Shown: positions 1 through 6,305 of the stretch, in pieces
Numbering within the stretch: the first letter of the stretch is position 1
Layout of the letters: each line of letters begins with the position of its first letter
Assembly (NCBI RefSeq): GCF_003471165.1
Contig: NZ_QRIL01000041.1
Span: 1 to 11,204 of the forward strand
Direction: 5' to 3'
Length of the DNA: 11,204 bases
Source: Ruminococcus sp. AM22-13
GTDB taxonomy: Bacteria > Bacillota > Clostridia > Lachnospirales > Lachnospiraceae
Made by a program: the position numbers and the translations under genes
Notes under the pieces: generated by a model
Told to the model about the DNA's origin: nothing
The model's input: the letters and a program-made list of their open reading frames with translations, nothing else
The model's database searches: none

Positions 1-445
1 AAAGATCCGTGAAAATCCACAGCATCAGTTCCTGTTCCTTACCAAGCGACCTGATTTGATGGATTTTGATACCGATCTGGAAAACGCATGGTTTGGCGTT
101 ACGGTGACGAGGAAAGCAGAACTGTGGCGTATCGACGCCCTTCGGAAAAACGTCAGAGCAAAACATTACCATGTTACCTTTGAGCCGTTATTCGACGATC
201 CCGGCACAGTTGACCTTTCCGGAATCAATTGGATCGTTGTCGGCACCATGACCGGAGCTCAGAGCAGGAAGATTCATACGGAGCCGGAATGGGCATGGTC
301 TCTGGCGGACCAGGCACATAAGCTCGGCATTCCGGTGTTTATGAAGGAAGACCTTGTCCCTATCATAGGGGATGAAAATATGATTCAGGAAATGCCGGAA
401 GAATTTAATAAAGTGTTAGAGGTACAGAAATCATGGCAGAAGTAA
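1..445 (+). CDS. Radical SAM mobile pair protein A-like (DUF5131/Gp37-Gp68-like), 5' partial
   Basis: The gene is open from the left edge (codons in phase from base 2) to the TAA at 443-445, so only the C-terminal ~147 residues are visible. Seen: a QFLFLTKRP strand near the start, WFGVTVT, FEPLF, and NWIVVGTMTGAQSRK followed by a helix and GIPVFMKEDL. This order (LTKRP, GVT, FEPL, WVIVG, KE/KQ) is that of the DUF5131/Gp37-Gp68 proteins, which have a radical SAM-like barrel. Together with its partner it matches my memory of the 'radical SAM mobile pair protein A' family. The Cys cluster expected in the N-terminus lies outside the window and cannot be checked. The last 13 bases overlap the start of the next gene, so translation is probably coupled. 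The reaction and substrate are unknown. An internal TTG/ATG at 56-61 falls inside the conserved LTKRP region and is not the true start. Confidence 0.75.
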   Translation, partial: KIRENPQHQFLFLTKRPDLMDFDTDLENAWFGVTVTRKAELWRIDALRKNVRAKHYHVTFEPLFDDPGTVDLSGINWIVVGTMTGAQSRKIHTEPEWAWSLADQAHKLGIPVFMKEDLVPIIGDENMIQEMPEEFNKVLEVQKSWQK

Positions 446-1341
446 TAAATGGAATCCTCATTCGTGAGGTGGAAACAAAGAACATCATGACTAAGTCTAG
501 TCTGCCGGTAGGCGGTTACTCGGTCAATCCCTATGTGGGCTGTACACATGCCTGCAAGTATTGCTATGCTTCTTTTATGAAGCGCTTTACCGGGCACAAG
601 GAGGAATGGGGCACTTTCCTTGATGTGAAACATTGGCCGGAAATTAAAAATCCGAAGAAATATGCCGGACAGCGGGTGGTCATCGGTTCTGTGACAGATG
701 GCTACAATCCACAGGAGGAGCAATTCGGGAATACCAGAAAACTTCTGGAGCAGCTGATCGGCAGTGACGCAGATATTCTGATCTGCACAAAGTCGGATCT
801 TGTGGTACGGGATATTGATCTGCTGAAGAAGCTTGGACGTGTAACCGTTTCATGGTCGATCAACACACTAGATGAAAATTTCAAGAATGATATGGATTCT
901 GCTTCGAGCATTGAGCGCCGTATCGCTGCTATGAAGCAGGTATATGAGGCAGGTATCCGTACAGTCTGTTTCGTATCCCCGGTATTCCCCGGTATCACGG
1001 ATTTTGAAGCAATCTTTGAGCGGGTAAAGGATCAGTGCGATCTGTTCTGGCTCGAAAATCTCAATCTTCGAGGCGGTTTCAAAAAGACAATTATGGATTA
1101 TATCGCTGGAAAATATCCTGATCTTGTACCACTTTACGACGAGATCTATAACAAGCATAACCGTAGCTACTTTGAAGCACTTGAAGTAAAAGCTGAGGAA
1201 ATGGCTAAGAAGTATGATTGTGTCTTTGCGGATAATGAAATGCCTTATGGCAGAGTCCCGCAGGGGCATCCGGTGATCGTAGATTATTTCTATCATGAGG
1301 AAATCCGTGGGACAGAGAATACCGGAAAAAGAAATCGCTAA
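433..1341 (+). CDS. Radical SAM mobile pair protein B-like, SPL-related radical SAM enzyme
   Basis: The product has 302 residues. The radical SAM signature GCTHACKYCYA gives a CX3CX2C cluster at C37, C41 and C44, which binds the [4Fe-4S] cluster that cleaves S-adenosylmethionine. It is preceded by NPYVG, as in the spore photoproduct lyase-like (COG1533) branch. Downstream are strands expected of the barrel: VVIGSVTDGYNPQE, LICTKSDLVVRDIDLL and VTVSWSINTLDE, then IRTVCFVSPVFPGITD and FWLENLNLRG. The ATG at 433 overlaps the upstream gene by 13 bases, so the two radical SAM proteins are made from one message and probably act as a pair. Pairs of this kind recur in Firmicutes in mobile contexts; that is family knowledge, and no transposase is visible here. 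Substrate unknown. A DNA or RNA base modification role would be speculation. The TAA at 1339-1341 is followed by a terminator 45 bp downstream. Confidence 0.85.
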   Translation: MAEVINGILIREVETKNIMTKSSLPVGGYSVNPYVGCTHACKYCYASFMKRFTGHKEEWGTFLDVKHWPEIKNPKKYAGQRVVIGSVTDGYNPQEEQFGNTRKLLEQLIGSDADILICTKSDLVVRDIDLLKKLGRVTVSWSINTLDENFKNDMDSASSIERRIAAMKQVYEAGIRTVCFVSPVFPGITDFEAIFERVKDQCDLFWLENLNLRGGFKKTIMDYIAGKYPDLVPLYDEIYNKHNRSYFEALEVKAEEMAKKYDCVFADNEMPYGRVPQGHPVIVDYFYHEEIRGTENTGKRNR

Positions 1342-1385
1342 CTTCTAATTTGTCTGATTCATAAACAATTTAATAACAGACTTAC

Positions 1386-1421
1386 AAGCACTTTAGCCAC
1401 AACAGGTTAAGGTGCTTTTTT
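1386..1421 (+). terminator. Rho-independent terminator after the radical SAM pair
   Basis: A 13-bp stem (AAGCACTTTAGCC with GGTTAAGGTGCTT, two G-U pairs) closes a 6-base ACAACA loop and runs into a T tract (1415-1421). It lies 45 bp past the stop of the pair-B gene and ends that operon. Confidence 0.85.
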
Positions 1422-1746
1422 CATGTCATAAAAGGAGGTGGTTGAAGCACAACACATCGGGGAAAGCCCGATTAATCATTACAACAGGCATTGCCTGATA
1501 ATCATATAGTAACAAATAACAAGGACAGAGAGGAATGTATATATTCCATTCGGAAATCAGCCGGATTGGAATGTGTACATTCCTTTCTGGCTTTTCCTGT
1601 CTGTCACAAATCAATGAAAAAGCCAAGATTCATTCTCATGAACCCAAAGGAGCGAAGATAAAGGGCAGTAACATCTATGTGCTCTATATCGGAATCCGAT
1701 GCTATGCGAAAGACTGGATGAAAGAACGAGAATATTATTAAAAAAA
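1422..1746. other. Gene-poor, highly structured intergenic stretch
   Basis: I see no convincing gene here. It starts with a full-strength Shine-Dalgarno-like AAAGGAGGTG (1431-1440), but the only nearby start, TTG at 1442, gives an 18-codon frame ending at TGA. Several hairpins follow: ATCGGG-GAAAG-CCCGAT (1456-1472), the 13-bp palindrome CAGGCATTGCCTG (1485-1497), a long imperfect hairpin at 1559-1592, and TGGCTTTT/AAAAGCCA (1588-1595 with 1617-1624). The last two share the TGGCT segment and so exclude each other. A 68-codon reading frame (1535-1741) runs through the palindromes. Its last ~30 codons (from about 1642) look more protein-like than the rest and may be a relic of a mobile-element gene. 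The stretch could be the eroded end of the mobile segment carrying the radical SAM pair; that is inference. Confidence 0.4.
1532..1583. repeat. Twin 16-bp palindromes GGAATGTRTAYATTCC
   Basis: GGAATGTATATATTCC at 1532-1547 and GGAATGTGTACATTCC at 1568-1583 are two near-identical dyads 36 bp apart start to start. The second has perfect 7-bp arms around GT; the first has one mismatched pair. They could be paired operators for a dimeric regulator. The second also forms the core of the larger hairpin at 1559-1592. No gene in the proper position and orientation is obvious, so the function is unknown. Confidence 0.5.
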
Positions 1747-1781
1747 GACGGACAGCCATCAAAAACAAGGCTGTCTGTTTT
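1747..1781. terminator. Bidirectional terminator between structured region and lysR
   Basis: The stem ACGGACAGCC/GGCTGTCTGT (one G-U) has an 11-base loop. It is flanked by an A tract on the left (1739-1746) and TTTT on the right (1778-1781), so it can end transcription in both directions. On the minus strand it lies just past the lysR stop, which makes it the natural lysR terminator. Confidence 0.85.
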
Positions 1782-1796
1782 GTGTATGGAATTATA

Positions 1797-2678
1797 TTAA
1801 AATTTCGTTTTCAACATTTTGGCAAAATCCTCAATGTAATATCCGGAATTATCCTTTCGCCAGAATGCACAGTATGTCTTTCTGACAGGCTCGCTATTTC
1901 TGACGAGAGGAATCCTGTTGATAGTAGAATCAAACCATGCCTGTTCACCAATTACATCAACCGGCATATACCCCTGTCCGGTAATGATTTTAAGCCTTGC
2001 TTCCTGAATAGAATCAGAAAAAAGATAGTCACCTTTTATTCCAACAATATCTTCATAATAGGATTGTTCTTCCCACTGTCCGGCTGGATTCATGACAAGG
2101 ATGCAGGGAATATTTTTCAGTTCGGCGATTTCTACCACTTCCAATCGGCTCAGAGGATTATGGTTGGAAATTTCTATGTACATACGGCTTTCTGAGAGAA
2201 TTTCATTATTATATAGGTCTGAGAATGCCCGCCTCTGATCATTTAGAACCAGATCAACCTTGTCAGTTTCCAATGCCCTATATAACTCTTCATGGCTTCC
2301 AACCATGATACTTACTTCAACAGTCGGGTATTTTGAAGAAAACTCTGCTACTGCTTCTGAAAGTTCATTACCATGATAGCCTTTATAATAGCCAACACGA
2401 AGAATTGCATGACCGTTATCCGCAATTCTTTTTGTTTCTCTTTTTATCTGTTCGATATCGTTGATAAGGATGAGGCATTTTCTGTAAAAGTGCTCTCCTG
2501 CGGTTGTCAGTGAAAAGGTCCTGTTATGCCTGTCAAGAAGTTTTACCCCAAGTTCCTTCTCCAGTTTTTTTATCTGTTGGGAAATAGCTGATTGGGAAAC
2601 ATTACATTTTTCAGCAGCTTGATAAAAGTTCCCGGTCTCGATGACAGCCTGAAAATATTCAATCTGTCTAAACAACAT
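1797..2678 (-). CDS. LysR family transcriptional regulator
   Basis: The 293-residue length is typical for the family. The N-terminal winged helix-turn-helix (about residues 1-60) shows FRQIEYFQAVIETGNFYQAAE, VSQSAISQQIKKLEKELGVKLLDR and LTTAGEHFY, all LysR hallmarks. The rest is the two-lobed effector-binding domain (LRVGYYKG, TVEVSIMVGSHEELYRAL, VDLVLNDQRR). The ATG at 2678 has AAGGAGG 9 bases upstream on the minus strand. The gene is transcribed away from the flavodoxin-SDR operon, the usual arrangement in which a LysR protein activates its divergent neighbour and represses itself. The operator and both promoters can be read in the gap. The effector is unknown; a redox-active or electrophilic compound would fit the target genes, but this is inference. 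Confidence 0.93.
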   Translation of the reverse strand: MLFRQIEYFQAVIETGNFYQAAEKCNVSQSAISQQIKKLEKELGVKLLDRHNRTFSLTTAGEHFYRKCLILINDIEQIKRETKRIADNGHAILRVGYYKGYHGNELSEAVAEFSSKYPTVEVSIMVGSHEELYRALETDKVDLVLNDQRRAFSDLYNNEILSESRMYIEISNHNPLSRLEVVEIAELKNIPCILVMNPAGQWEEQSYYEDIVGIKGDYLFSDSIQEARLKIITGQGYMPVDVIGEQAWFDSTINRIPLVRNSEPVRKTYCAFWRKDNSGYYIEDFAKMLKTKF

Positions 2679-2698
2679 AATTATGTACCTCCTTGCTT

Positions 2699-2722
2699 AT
2701 TTTGAGGAATGTATTTCAAAAT
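2699..2722. promoter_or_regulatory. Inverted repeat in the lysR leader
   Basis: ATTTTGA and TCAAAAT are perfect 7-bp arms separated by 10 bases, between the lysR -10 box and the lysR start. It may be a second regulator contact or an RNA hairpin in the lysR leader. Confidence 0.4.
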
Positions 2723-2724
2723 AA

Positions 2725-2753
2725 ATCATATAACGATTAGTGAAAATAATCAA
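2725..2753 (-). promoter_or_regulatory. lysR promoter
   Basis: On the minus strand TTGATT (2748-2753) and TATGAT (2725-2730) are 17 bp apart. The LysR-type dyad at 2735-2751 covers the spacer and part of the -35 box, which fits autorepression. Confidence 0.6.
2735..2751. promoter_or_regulatory. LysR-type operator (T-N11-A dyad)
   Basis: GATTA-GTGAAAA-TAATC is a 17-bp interrupted dyad containing the T-N11-A core of LysR binding sites. Its centre is about 64 bp upstream of the predicted start of the flavodoxin transcript, the classic LysR activation position, and it overlaps the divergent lysR promoter. Confidence 0.6.
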
Positions 2754-2771
2754 TATGATAAGTATTAAGAT

Positions 2772-2800
2772 TTGATTGAACATTTGAAGTGAATTATACT
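2772..2800 (+). promoter_or_regulatory. Promoter of the flavodoxin-SDR operon
   Basis: TTGATT (2772-2777) and TATACT (2795-2800) are separated by 17 bp. The predicted transcript start near 2807 leaves a short leader before the flavodoxin Shine-Dalgarno sequence. Confidence 0.6.
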
Positions 2801-2830
2801 AAGGGCAATTTAAGACAGGAGGAAAAGATA

Positions 2831-3352
2831 ATGGCAAAAAACCTGATTATTTATTACTCTCGAAAGGGAGAAAATTATGTCAATGGGCGAATTGAAAGTT
2901 TACAGAAAGGCAATACAGAAATTTGTGCGGAATACATCCGGAAATCTGTCGGTGGAGACCTTTTTGAAATTCAGACAGTAAATGATTATTCCAAAGATTA
3001 TCATAAATGTACAGAAGAAGCTGCACAGGAAGTAAAAGTCAATGCACGACCGGAGCTGACGCAATATCTGGACAATGTAGATTCCTATGACAATGTGTTT
3101 GTCTGCGGACCTTGCTGGTGGGGAACCTTCCCGATGCCCGTTTTTTCTCAAATGGAACGACTTGATTTTACCGGTAAAAAAGTAATGGTTCTTATGACAC
3201 ACGAAGGAAGCGGACTGGGAAGCAGCGAACGTGACTTAAGAAAAATTTGTAAGGGTGCGACATTTGGAATAGGAATGGCAGTACACGGTGCAGACTCGGA
3301 AAAATCTGAAAAAGCGGTTACGGCGTGGGCAAAGAAAAATGTAGCCGAATAA
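2831..3352 (+). CDS. Flavodoxin family protein
   Basis: The product has 173 residues and is probably a cytoplasmic FMN-binding electron carrier or NAD(P)H-flavin reductase-type protein. Seen: a first beta strand and phosphate loop LIIYYSRKGENYVNG (residues 5-19), the loop GPCWWGTFP (93-101) that usually stacks on the flavin ring, and THEGSGLGSS (123-132) in the position of the third flavin loop. The fold and length fit the Flavodoxin_4-like group rather than classical 140-residue flavodoxins. I chose the ATG at 2831 because ACAGGAGGAAAAG lies just upstream of it; the in-frame ATG at 2789 would put that ribosome site inside the gene. It is the first gene of an operon with the SDR gene 18 bp downstream, under divergent LysR control. 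The substrate is not evident. Confidence 0.88.
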   Translation: MAKNLIIYYSRKGENYVNGRIESLQKGNTEICAEYIRKSVGGDLFEIQTVNDYSKDYHKCTEEAAQEVKVNARPELTQYLDNVDSYDNVFVCGPCWWGTFPMPVFSQMERLDFTGKKVMVLMTHEGSGLGSSERDLRKICKGATFGIGMAVHGADSEKSEKAVTAWAKKNVAE

Positions 3353-3370
3353 AAAAGGAGATTGGGTATT

Positions 3371-4204
3371 ATGAGTAAGGAAGTAATGATTGTAACCGGT
3401 GCAGGGCAAATTTCAATGGCAATTACAAGACGCATAGGCTATGGAAAGAAAATAGTAATGGGCGATAAAAAGCTAGAAAATGCACAGGAAATTGCCAAAG
3501 TTATGAATGACGCAGGATTTGATGTTGAGCCGATGAAAATGGATTTATCTTCCAGAGAATCCATTTTAAATCTGATTGCAAAAGCGAAAGAATATGGTGA
3601 GATTAAGATGCTGGTAAATGGAGCCGGTGTATCACCATCTCAGGCTCCGATTGAAGCAATCCTAAAGGTAGACCTTTATGGAACGGCGGTACTTCTGGAA
3701 GAAGTAGGAAAGGTCATCGAAAAAGGAGGCGTAGGTGTTACCATCTCAAGTCAGTCTGGCTGGAGAATGCCACAGCTGACTGCTGAGCAGGATGCACAGC
3801 TTGCCACAACACCGACAGAGGAACTTTTAAGCCTTGAGATTTTACAGCCGGAGAATATCAGGGACACACTTCATGCATATCAGCTGGCAAAACGTTGCAA
3901 TGAAAAGCGTGTAATGGCACAGTCGGTAGAGTGGGGAAAGAGGGGGGCACGGATTAACGACATTGCACCCGGAATTATTGTAACACCGCTGGCAGTTGAT
4001 GAATTTAACGGACCTCGTGGTGACTTTTATAAAAATATGTTCGCCAAATGCCCGGCAGGAAGACCTGGAACAGCAGACGAAGTTGCAAATGTAGCAGAAC
4101 TTCTGATGAGTGACAGAGGAGCATTTATTACAGGATCTACATTCCTTGTTGATGGAGGAGCGACAGCAAGTTACTACTATGGTCCATTAAAGCCGGAAAT
4201 GTAA
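3371..4204 (+). CDS. SDR family NAD(P)-dependent oxidoreductase
   Basis: The product has 277 residues with a Rossmann-fold short-chain dehydrogenase layout: TGAGQIS at 9-15, D59 in the cofactor adenine region, NGAG at 83-86, catalytic Ser in SSQSG (126-130), YQLAK (Y170, K174), PG at 200-201 and TGSTFLVDGG near the C-terminus. Two oddities are visible. The cofactor loop reads TGAGQIS instead of TGxxxGIG. The Ser-to-Tyr distance is about 41-43 residues instead of the usual ~13, because an insert rich in Glu, Gln and Leu (about 131-168) probably forms a lid over the active site. AAGGAG lies 10 bases before the ATG at 3371; a TTG at 3362 is too close to it. The gene follows the flavodoxin gene by 18 bp in one operon, so both probably act on the same inducing compound. 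Substrate unknown. Confidence 0.9.
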   Translation: MSKEVMIVTGAGQISMAITRRIGYGKKIVMGDKKLENAQEIAKVMNDAGFDVEPMKMDLSSRESILNLIAKAKEYGEIKMLVNGAGVSPSQAPIEAILKVDLYGTAVLLEEVGKVIEKGGVGVTISSQSGWRMPQLTAEQDAQLATTPTEELLSLEILQPENIRDTLHAYQLAKRCNEKRVMAQSVEWGKRGARINDIAPGIIVTPLAVDEFNGPRGDFYKNMFAKCPAGRPGTADEVANVAELLMSDRGAFITGSTFLVDGGATASYYYGPLKPEM

Positions 4205-4221
4205 ATATATAAATCGTGAAA

Positions 4222-4265
4222 AAGATCGACCATCTCAGCATAGTGAGTAAGATAGTCGGTCTTTT
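4222..4265. terminator. Bidirectional terminator between SDR gene and DUF6061-like gene
   Basis: An imperfect 14-bp stem (AAGATCGACCATCT with AGATAGTCGGTCTT, G-U pairs) is followed by TTTT on the plus strand and by the complement of an A tract on the minus strand. It serves the SDR operon and the convergent gene that ends at 4270. Confidence 0.75.
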
Positions 4266-4269
4266 AATA

Positions 4270-4506
4270 TTATACCTCCAATGAATCTTCAGCATCTACC
4301 CACATCTGCAAATTTTCATAAAGATATAGTCTTGCATATTCAAGTGGTTCATTAATTGCAAGTGCGTTCAATGCACAGTCTGAATCAGGAGTAGTTTTCA
4401 AGTTCTTTTCCGCTTCCCAGCAGTCAATGTGGAGCATATAGTCGGCACTGATATAAACATCAATGCTGTTGCACTTTGGGTTATATTCTGCAAATATTGT
4501 TCTCAT
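4270..4506 (-). CDS. DUF6061-like small protein
   Basis: A soluble acidic protein of 78 residues with no signal peptide. It begins MRTIFAEYNPKCNSIDVY and continues with a short beta-rich stretch (YMLHIDCWEAEKNL), SDCALNALAINEPLEYARLYL and an acidic end (WVDAEDSLEV). The opening pattern, 'M-x-x-I-x-AEYN...D', and the EPLEYARLYL segment resemble the small DUF6061 proteins common in Lachnospiraceae; I recognise this from memory and could not search. I chose the start at 4506 because ATAAGGAG lies 9 bases upstream on the minus strand. An in-frame ATG seven codons earlier contains that ribosome site and is unlikely. Function unknown. It stands alone, convergent with the SDR operon and sharing its terminator. 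Confidence 0.75.
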   Translation of the reverse strand: MRTIFAEYNPKCNSIDVYISADYMLHIDCWEAEKNLKTTPDSDCALNALAINEPLEYARLYLYENLQMWVDAEDSLEV

Positions 4507-4597
4507 CGTATTCCATCTCCTTATCATTCAATCAATCATTAGTTGTAAAAATTAAGAAGCATTTCAATCAGTTCACCATGTCACTTCCATTTCATGT

Positions 4598-4603
4598 TAT
4601 AAT
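4598..4603 (+). promoter_or_regulatory. Possible -10 element upstream of the XRE-membrane gene
   Basis: A perfect TATAAT at 4598-4603. The best -35 (TTCACC, 4572-4577) is 20 bp away and weak. It is the only clear promoter-like element before the genes at 4690 and 4908. Confidence 0.35.
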
Positions 4604-4689
4604 GTGTTATCAGATTTTTTTGCCCTTGCATTTTCCCTTATCAGAGTTCGTAAACAATGATGGGACGATATAACACAAGGGAAACAATA

Positions 4690-4914
4690 ATGGAAAGCTC
4701 ACCTGCGACAAATCCAGTGTTTTCAAGGGTTTACAGAGAAGTTAATAACAAAATACAACAGTTATTAAATTTCTTAAAACAGGTGAAATCACAATCGGGA
4801 TTTGTCTGCGAAAAGCCCATAAATAAGCGGATGTTAATATGTATTGCTTGTGGCAACGGCTCTTTTGAATATAGAATTGAGCTATCAAAAACAAGGAGGC
4901 AGAGATTATGCTAA
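4690..4914 (+). CDS. Doubtful small ORF upstream of the XRE regulator
   Basis: An open frame of 74 codons from an ATG with a weak AAGGGA site upstream. It ends 7 bases inside the next gene and contains that gene's Shine-Dalgarno sequence. The product starts MESSPATNPVFSRVYREVNNKIQQLL, a helical amphipathic stretch, and has a C-x(n)-CIAC cysteine group near the end. I do not recognise it. The overlap with the next start would allow translational coupling, which supports reality. Against it, the composition is unremarkable and the frame may be a leftover of an older gene. Confidence 0.35.
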   Translation: MESSPATNPVFSRVYREVNNKIQQLLNFLKQVKSQSGFVCEKPINKRMLICIACGNGSFEYRIELSKTRRQRLC

Positions 4915-5417
4915 ATGAAAATATCAAAAGAATTAGAAAGTCAAAAGGGCTGTCGCAAGAAGAACTGGCAATTAAACTGAACGTAGTAAGACAGACAGTA
5001 TCAAAATGGGAGAATGGTTTGTCAGTTCCAGATTCCGGTATGCTGATTATTTTGGCGAATGAACTGGATACTACTGTAAGTGAATTACTTGGAGAACCTA
5101 TAGCAGAACCGACTATCGATGATTTAAAGATTCTTTCTGAAAAATTGGAAGTTATTAATTTGCAGCTTGCAAAAAGAAGTATAACAAAGGTAAAAACGAT
5201 TCGATGGATTCTTATTTCATTGTGTGCGGTTATAGTGGTAATATTTATCGCACTTGCATCTACGAATAGTTTTTATTTGGATTGGAATTACAATGATCCT
5301 GAGTTGGCAGTGGCAGGAACAATACTGCATGGGTTTGAATTCTTGTTTGTAAGACTCGCACCGATTGTTTTTTGGACTTCGGTGGTTGGAATTGTGGTGA
5401 CATATAAGAAAAGATAA
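4908..5417 (+). CDS. Membrane-anchored XRE-family (Cro/C1) transcriptional regulator
   Basis: The product has 169 residues. The N-terminus (5-60) is a Cro/C1 helix-turn-helix: IKRIRKSKGLSQEELAIKL, VVRQTVSKWENGLSVPD and LANELDTTVSELLGE. A short linker with a helical segment (residues 70-92) leads to a basic patch (KRSITKVKTIRW), then membrane segment one (about 99-119) and membrane segment two (about 145-165), ending in a positive tail (YKKR). This HTH-plus-membrane layout is common in Firmicutes and often senses the envelope or a partner membrane protein; the signal here is unknown. The start is clear: CAAGGAGG is 7 bases upstream of the ATG. No target operon is adjacent downstream, because the next sequence is a truncated thiF/moeB-type gene. 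That leaves the regulator orphaned at an apparent rearrangement boundary. Confidence 0.88.
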   Translation: MLNENIKRIRKSKGLSQEELAIKLNVVRQTVSKWENGLSVPDSGMLIILANELDTTVSELLGEPIAEPTIDDLKILSEKLEVINLQLAKRSITKVKTIRWILISLCAVIVVIFIALASTNSFYLDWNYNDPELAVAGTILHGFEFLFVRLAPIVFWTSVVGIVVTYKKR

Positions 5418-5505
5418 ATTCCAGTTTGTGAAATTCAAAAATTTAACATAATATATAGCAAGAATTCTCTTTCCTCACTTAAATGAAAAACTAAATTCCA
5501 GCTGT

Positions 5506-5754
5506 GTCTTATCTCACGGTTCTTTACAGGCAATGGAAGCAATCAAATATCTGATCGGTGTAGGTGATCTTCTGACAGGATATCTTCTGACTTATGATGC
5601 GCTGACAATGGAATTCCGTAAAATTAAACTGCCGAAAGATACTCATAACTGTGCAGTATGCGGCAATCATCCGACAATCCTGGAGCCAATCGATTACGAG
5701 CAGGAAGTCTGTGAGGAGACTGCAGGTCGTTTTGCGACAAGAGATGAACAGTAA
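5506..5754 (+). pseudogene. C-terminal remnant of a ThiF/MoeB/HesA-type adenylyltransferase
   Basis: From about 5518 the reading frame gives GSLQAMEAIKYLIGVGDLL, then LLTYDALTMEFRKIKL and NCAVCGNHPTI. These are the end of the E1-like superfamily that adenylates sulfur-carrier or ubiquitin-like C-termini: the helix after the conserved PGVIGS motif, the YDA strand, and half of the zinc-binding Cys pairs (C-x-x-C). The ATP-binding Rossmann part and the catalytic Cys region, some 150-200 residues, are missing. The frame stays open upstream to about 5482, but similarity fades to VLSHGS where VLPGVIGS would be expected. No ribosome site precedes the first ATG (5533), so the fragment is probably untranslated. 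The intact M67 gene follows 97 bp later, which matches the usual ThiF-JAMM operon. The break most likely marks insertion or deletion that brought in the sequence to the left. Confidence 0.8.
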
Positions 5755-5851
5755 ATAGATCAAGTTCCAACCTACTACTTATCATTTTTTGTAATTGAAA
5801 CAGGGGACTTACTTGACTCGGTTAAGAACCAGGCATAAACGGGAGAGAAAT

Positions 5852-6283
5852 ATGGCGATAATAAGAATGAGAGATCATCTCTATGATGAGATTGTTAATT
5901 ATGCAAAAGAACATCTTCCGGAAGAAGCCTGCGGACTTCTGGCCGGTGCTGAGACCGAAGAGGGAAGAGAAATCAAAAAAGTATATTTCCTGGAAAATAA
6001 AGATCATGCCGAAGACCACTTTACTCTGGACCCAAGAGATCAGATGAATGCGATCAAAGATATGCGTGCCAATGGTCTGAAACCGCTGGGAAACTGGCAT
6101 TCCCATCCGTCGTCTCCATCCCGCCCGTCCGTGGAAGATATTCGTCTTGCCTTTGACTCAAAAGCAAGTTACCTGATCCTGTCACTGATAGCAGACTATC
6201 CGGTGTTGAACAGTTTTCATATCGAAAACGGAGAATGGACGAAAGAGGATCTGAGGATTTATTCTGAGGAATATTATTTTTAA
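5852..6283 (+). CDS. M67 family (JAMM/MPN+) metallopeptidase
   Basis: The product has 143 residues, normal for the bacterial stand-alone JAMM peptidases that trim or release C-terminal extensions from ThiS/MoaD-like sulfur carriers (CysO-Mec-type chemistry). The JAMM signature is complete: E25 in PEEACGLLAG and HSHPSSPSRPSVED, giving H83, H85, S93 and D96 (HxHx7Sx2D), the zinc ligands and catalytic residues. No signal peptide, so it is cytoplasmic. The ATG at 5852 has GGGAGAG upstream; the in-frame TTG at 5795 has no good site and would add an unconserved basic tail. It follows the broken thiF/moeB-type remnant, so it may have lost its E1 partner and perhaps its carrier protein locally. Whether it still works depends on copies elsewhere in the genome. 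Confidence 0.92.
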   Translation: MAIIRMRDHLYDEIVNYAKEHLPEEACGLLAGAETEEGREIKKVYFLENKDHAEDHFTLDPRDQMNAIKDMRANGLKPLGNWHSHPSSPSRPSVEDIRLAFDSKASYLILSLIADYPVLNSFHIENGEWTKEDLRIYSEEYYF

Positions 6284-6305
6284 AGATTTACAGATTGGAT
6301 TACAG

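Noticed and set aside
868..1296. Minus-strand open frame of 142 codons
   Set aside because: It lies fully antisense to the radical SAM pair-B gene, whose Cys cluster and barrel strands are clear.
1432..1624. Group II intron or known riboswitch
   Set aside because: I see no domain V-like hairpin with the AGC/GUUC features, no intron reverse transcriptase, and no riboswitch core I recognise.
1535..1741. Open frame of 68 codons on the plus strand between the radical SAM pair and lysR
   Set aside because: It runs through two palindromes and a long hairpin, its first ATG lies inside the first palindrome, and the N-terminal half does not look protein-like. Only the last ~30 codons might be a gene relic.
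4476..4673. Plus-strand open frame of 65 codons
   Set aside because: It lies opposite the DUF6061-like start, has no ribosome site, and contains the likely TATAAT promoter.
5524..5763. Minus-strand open frame across the ThiF/MoeB-type remnant
   Set aside because: It is the antisense shadow of a segment whose plus-strand translation matches a known enzyme family.
5818..5832. GGTT-AAG-AACC near the M67 start as another copy of the regulator operator
   Set aside because: The arms are in the opposite order to TAACC-N3-GGTTA and there is no promoter beside it.
5795..5851. Earlier TTG start for the M67 peptidase
   Set aside because: It has no Shine-Dalgarno sequence, and the added 19 residues are basic and unlike the family N-terminus; ATG 5852 fits better.
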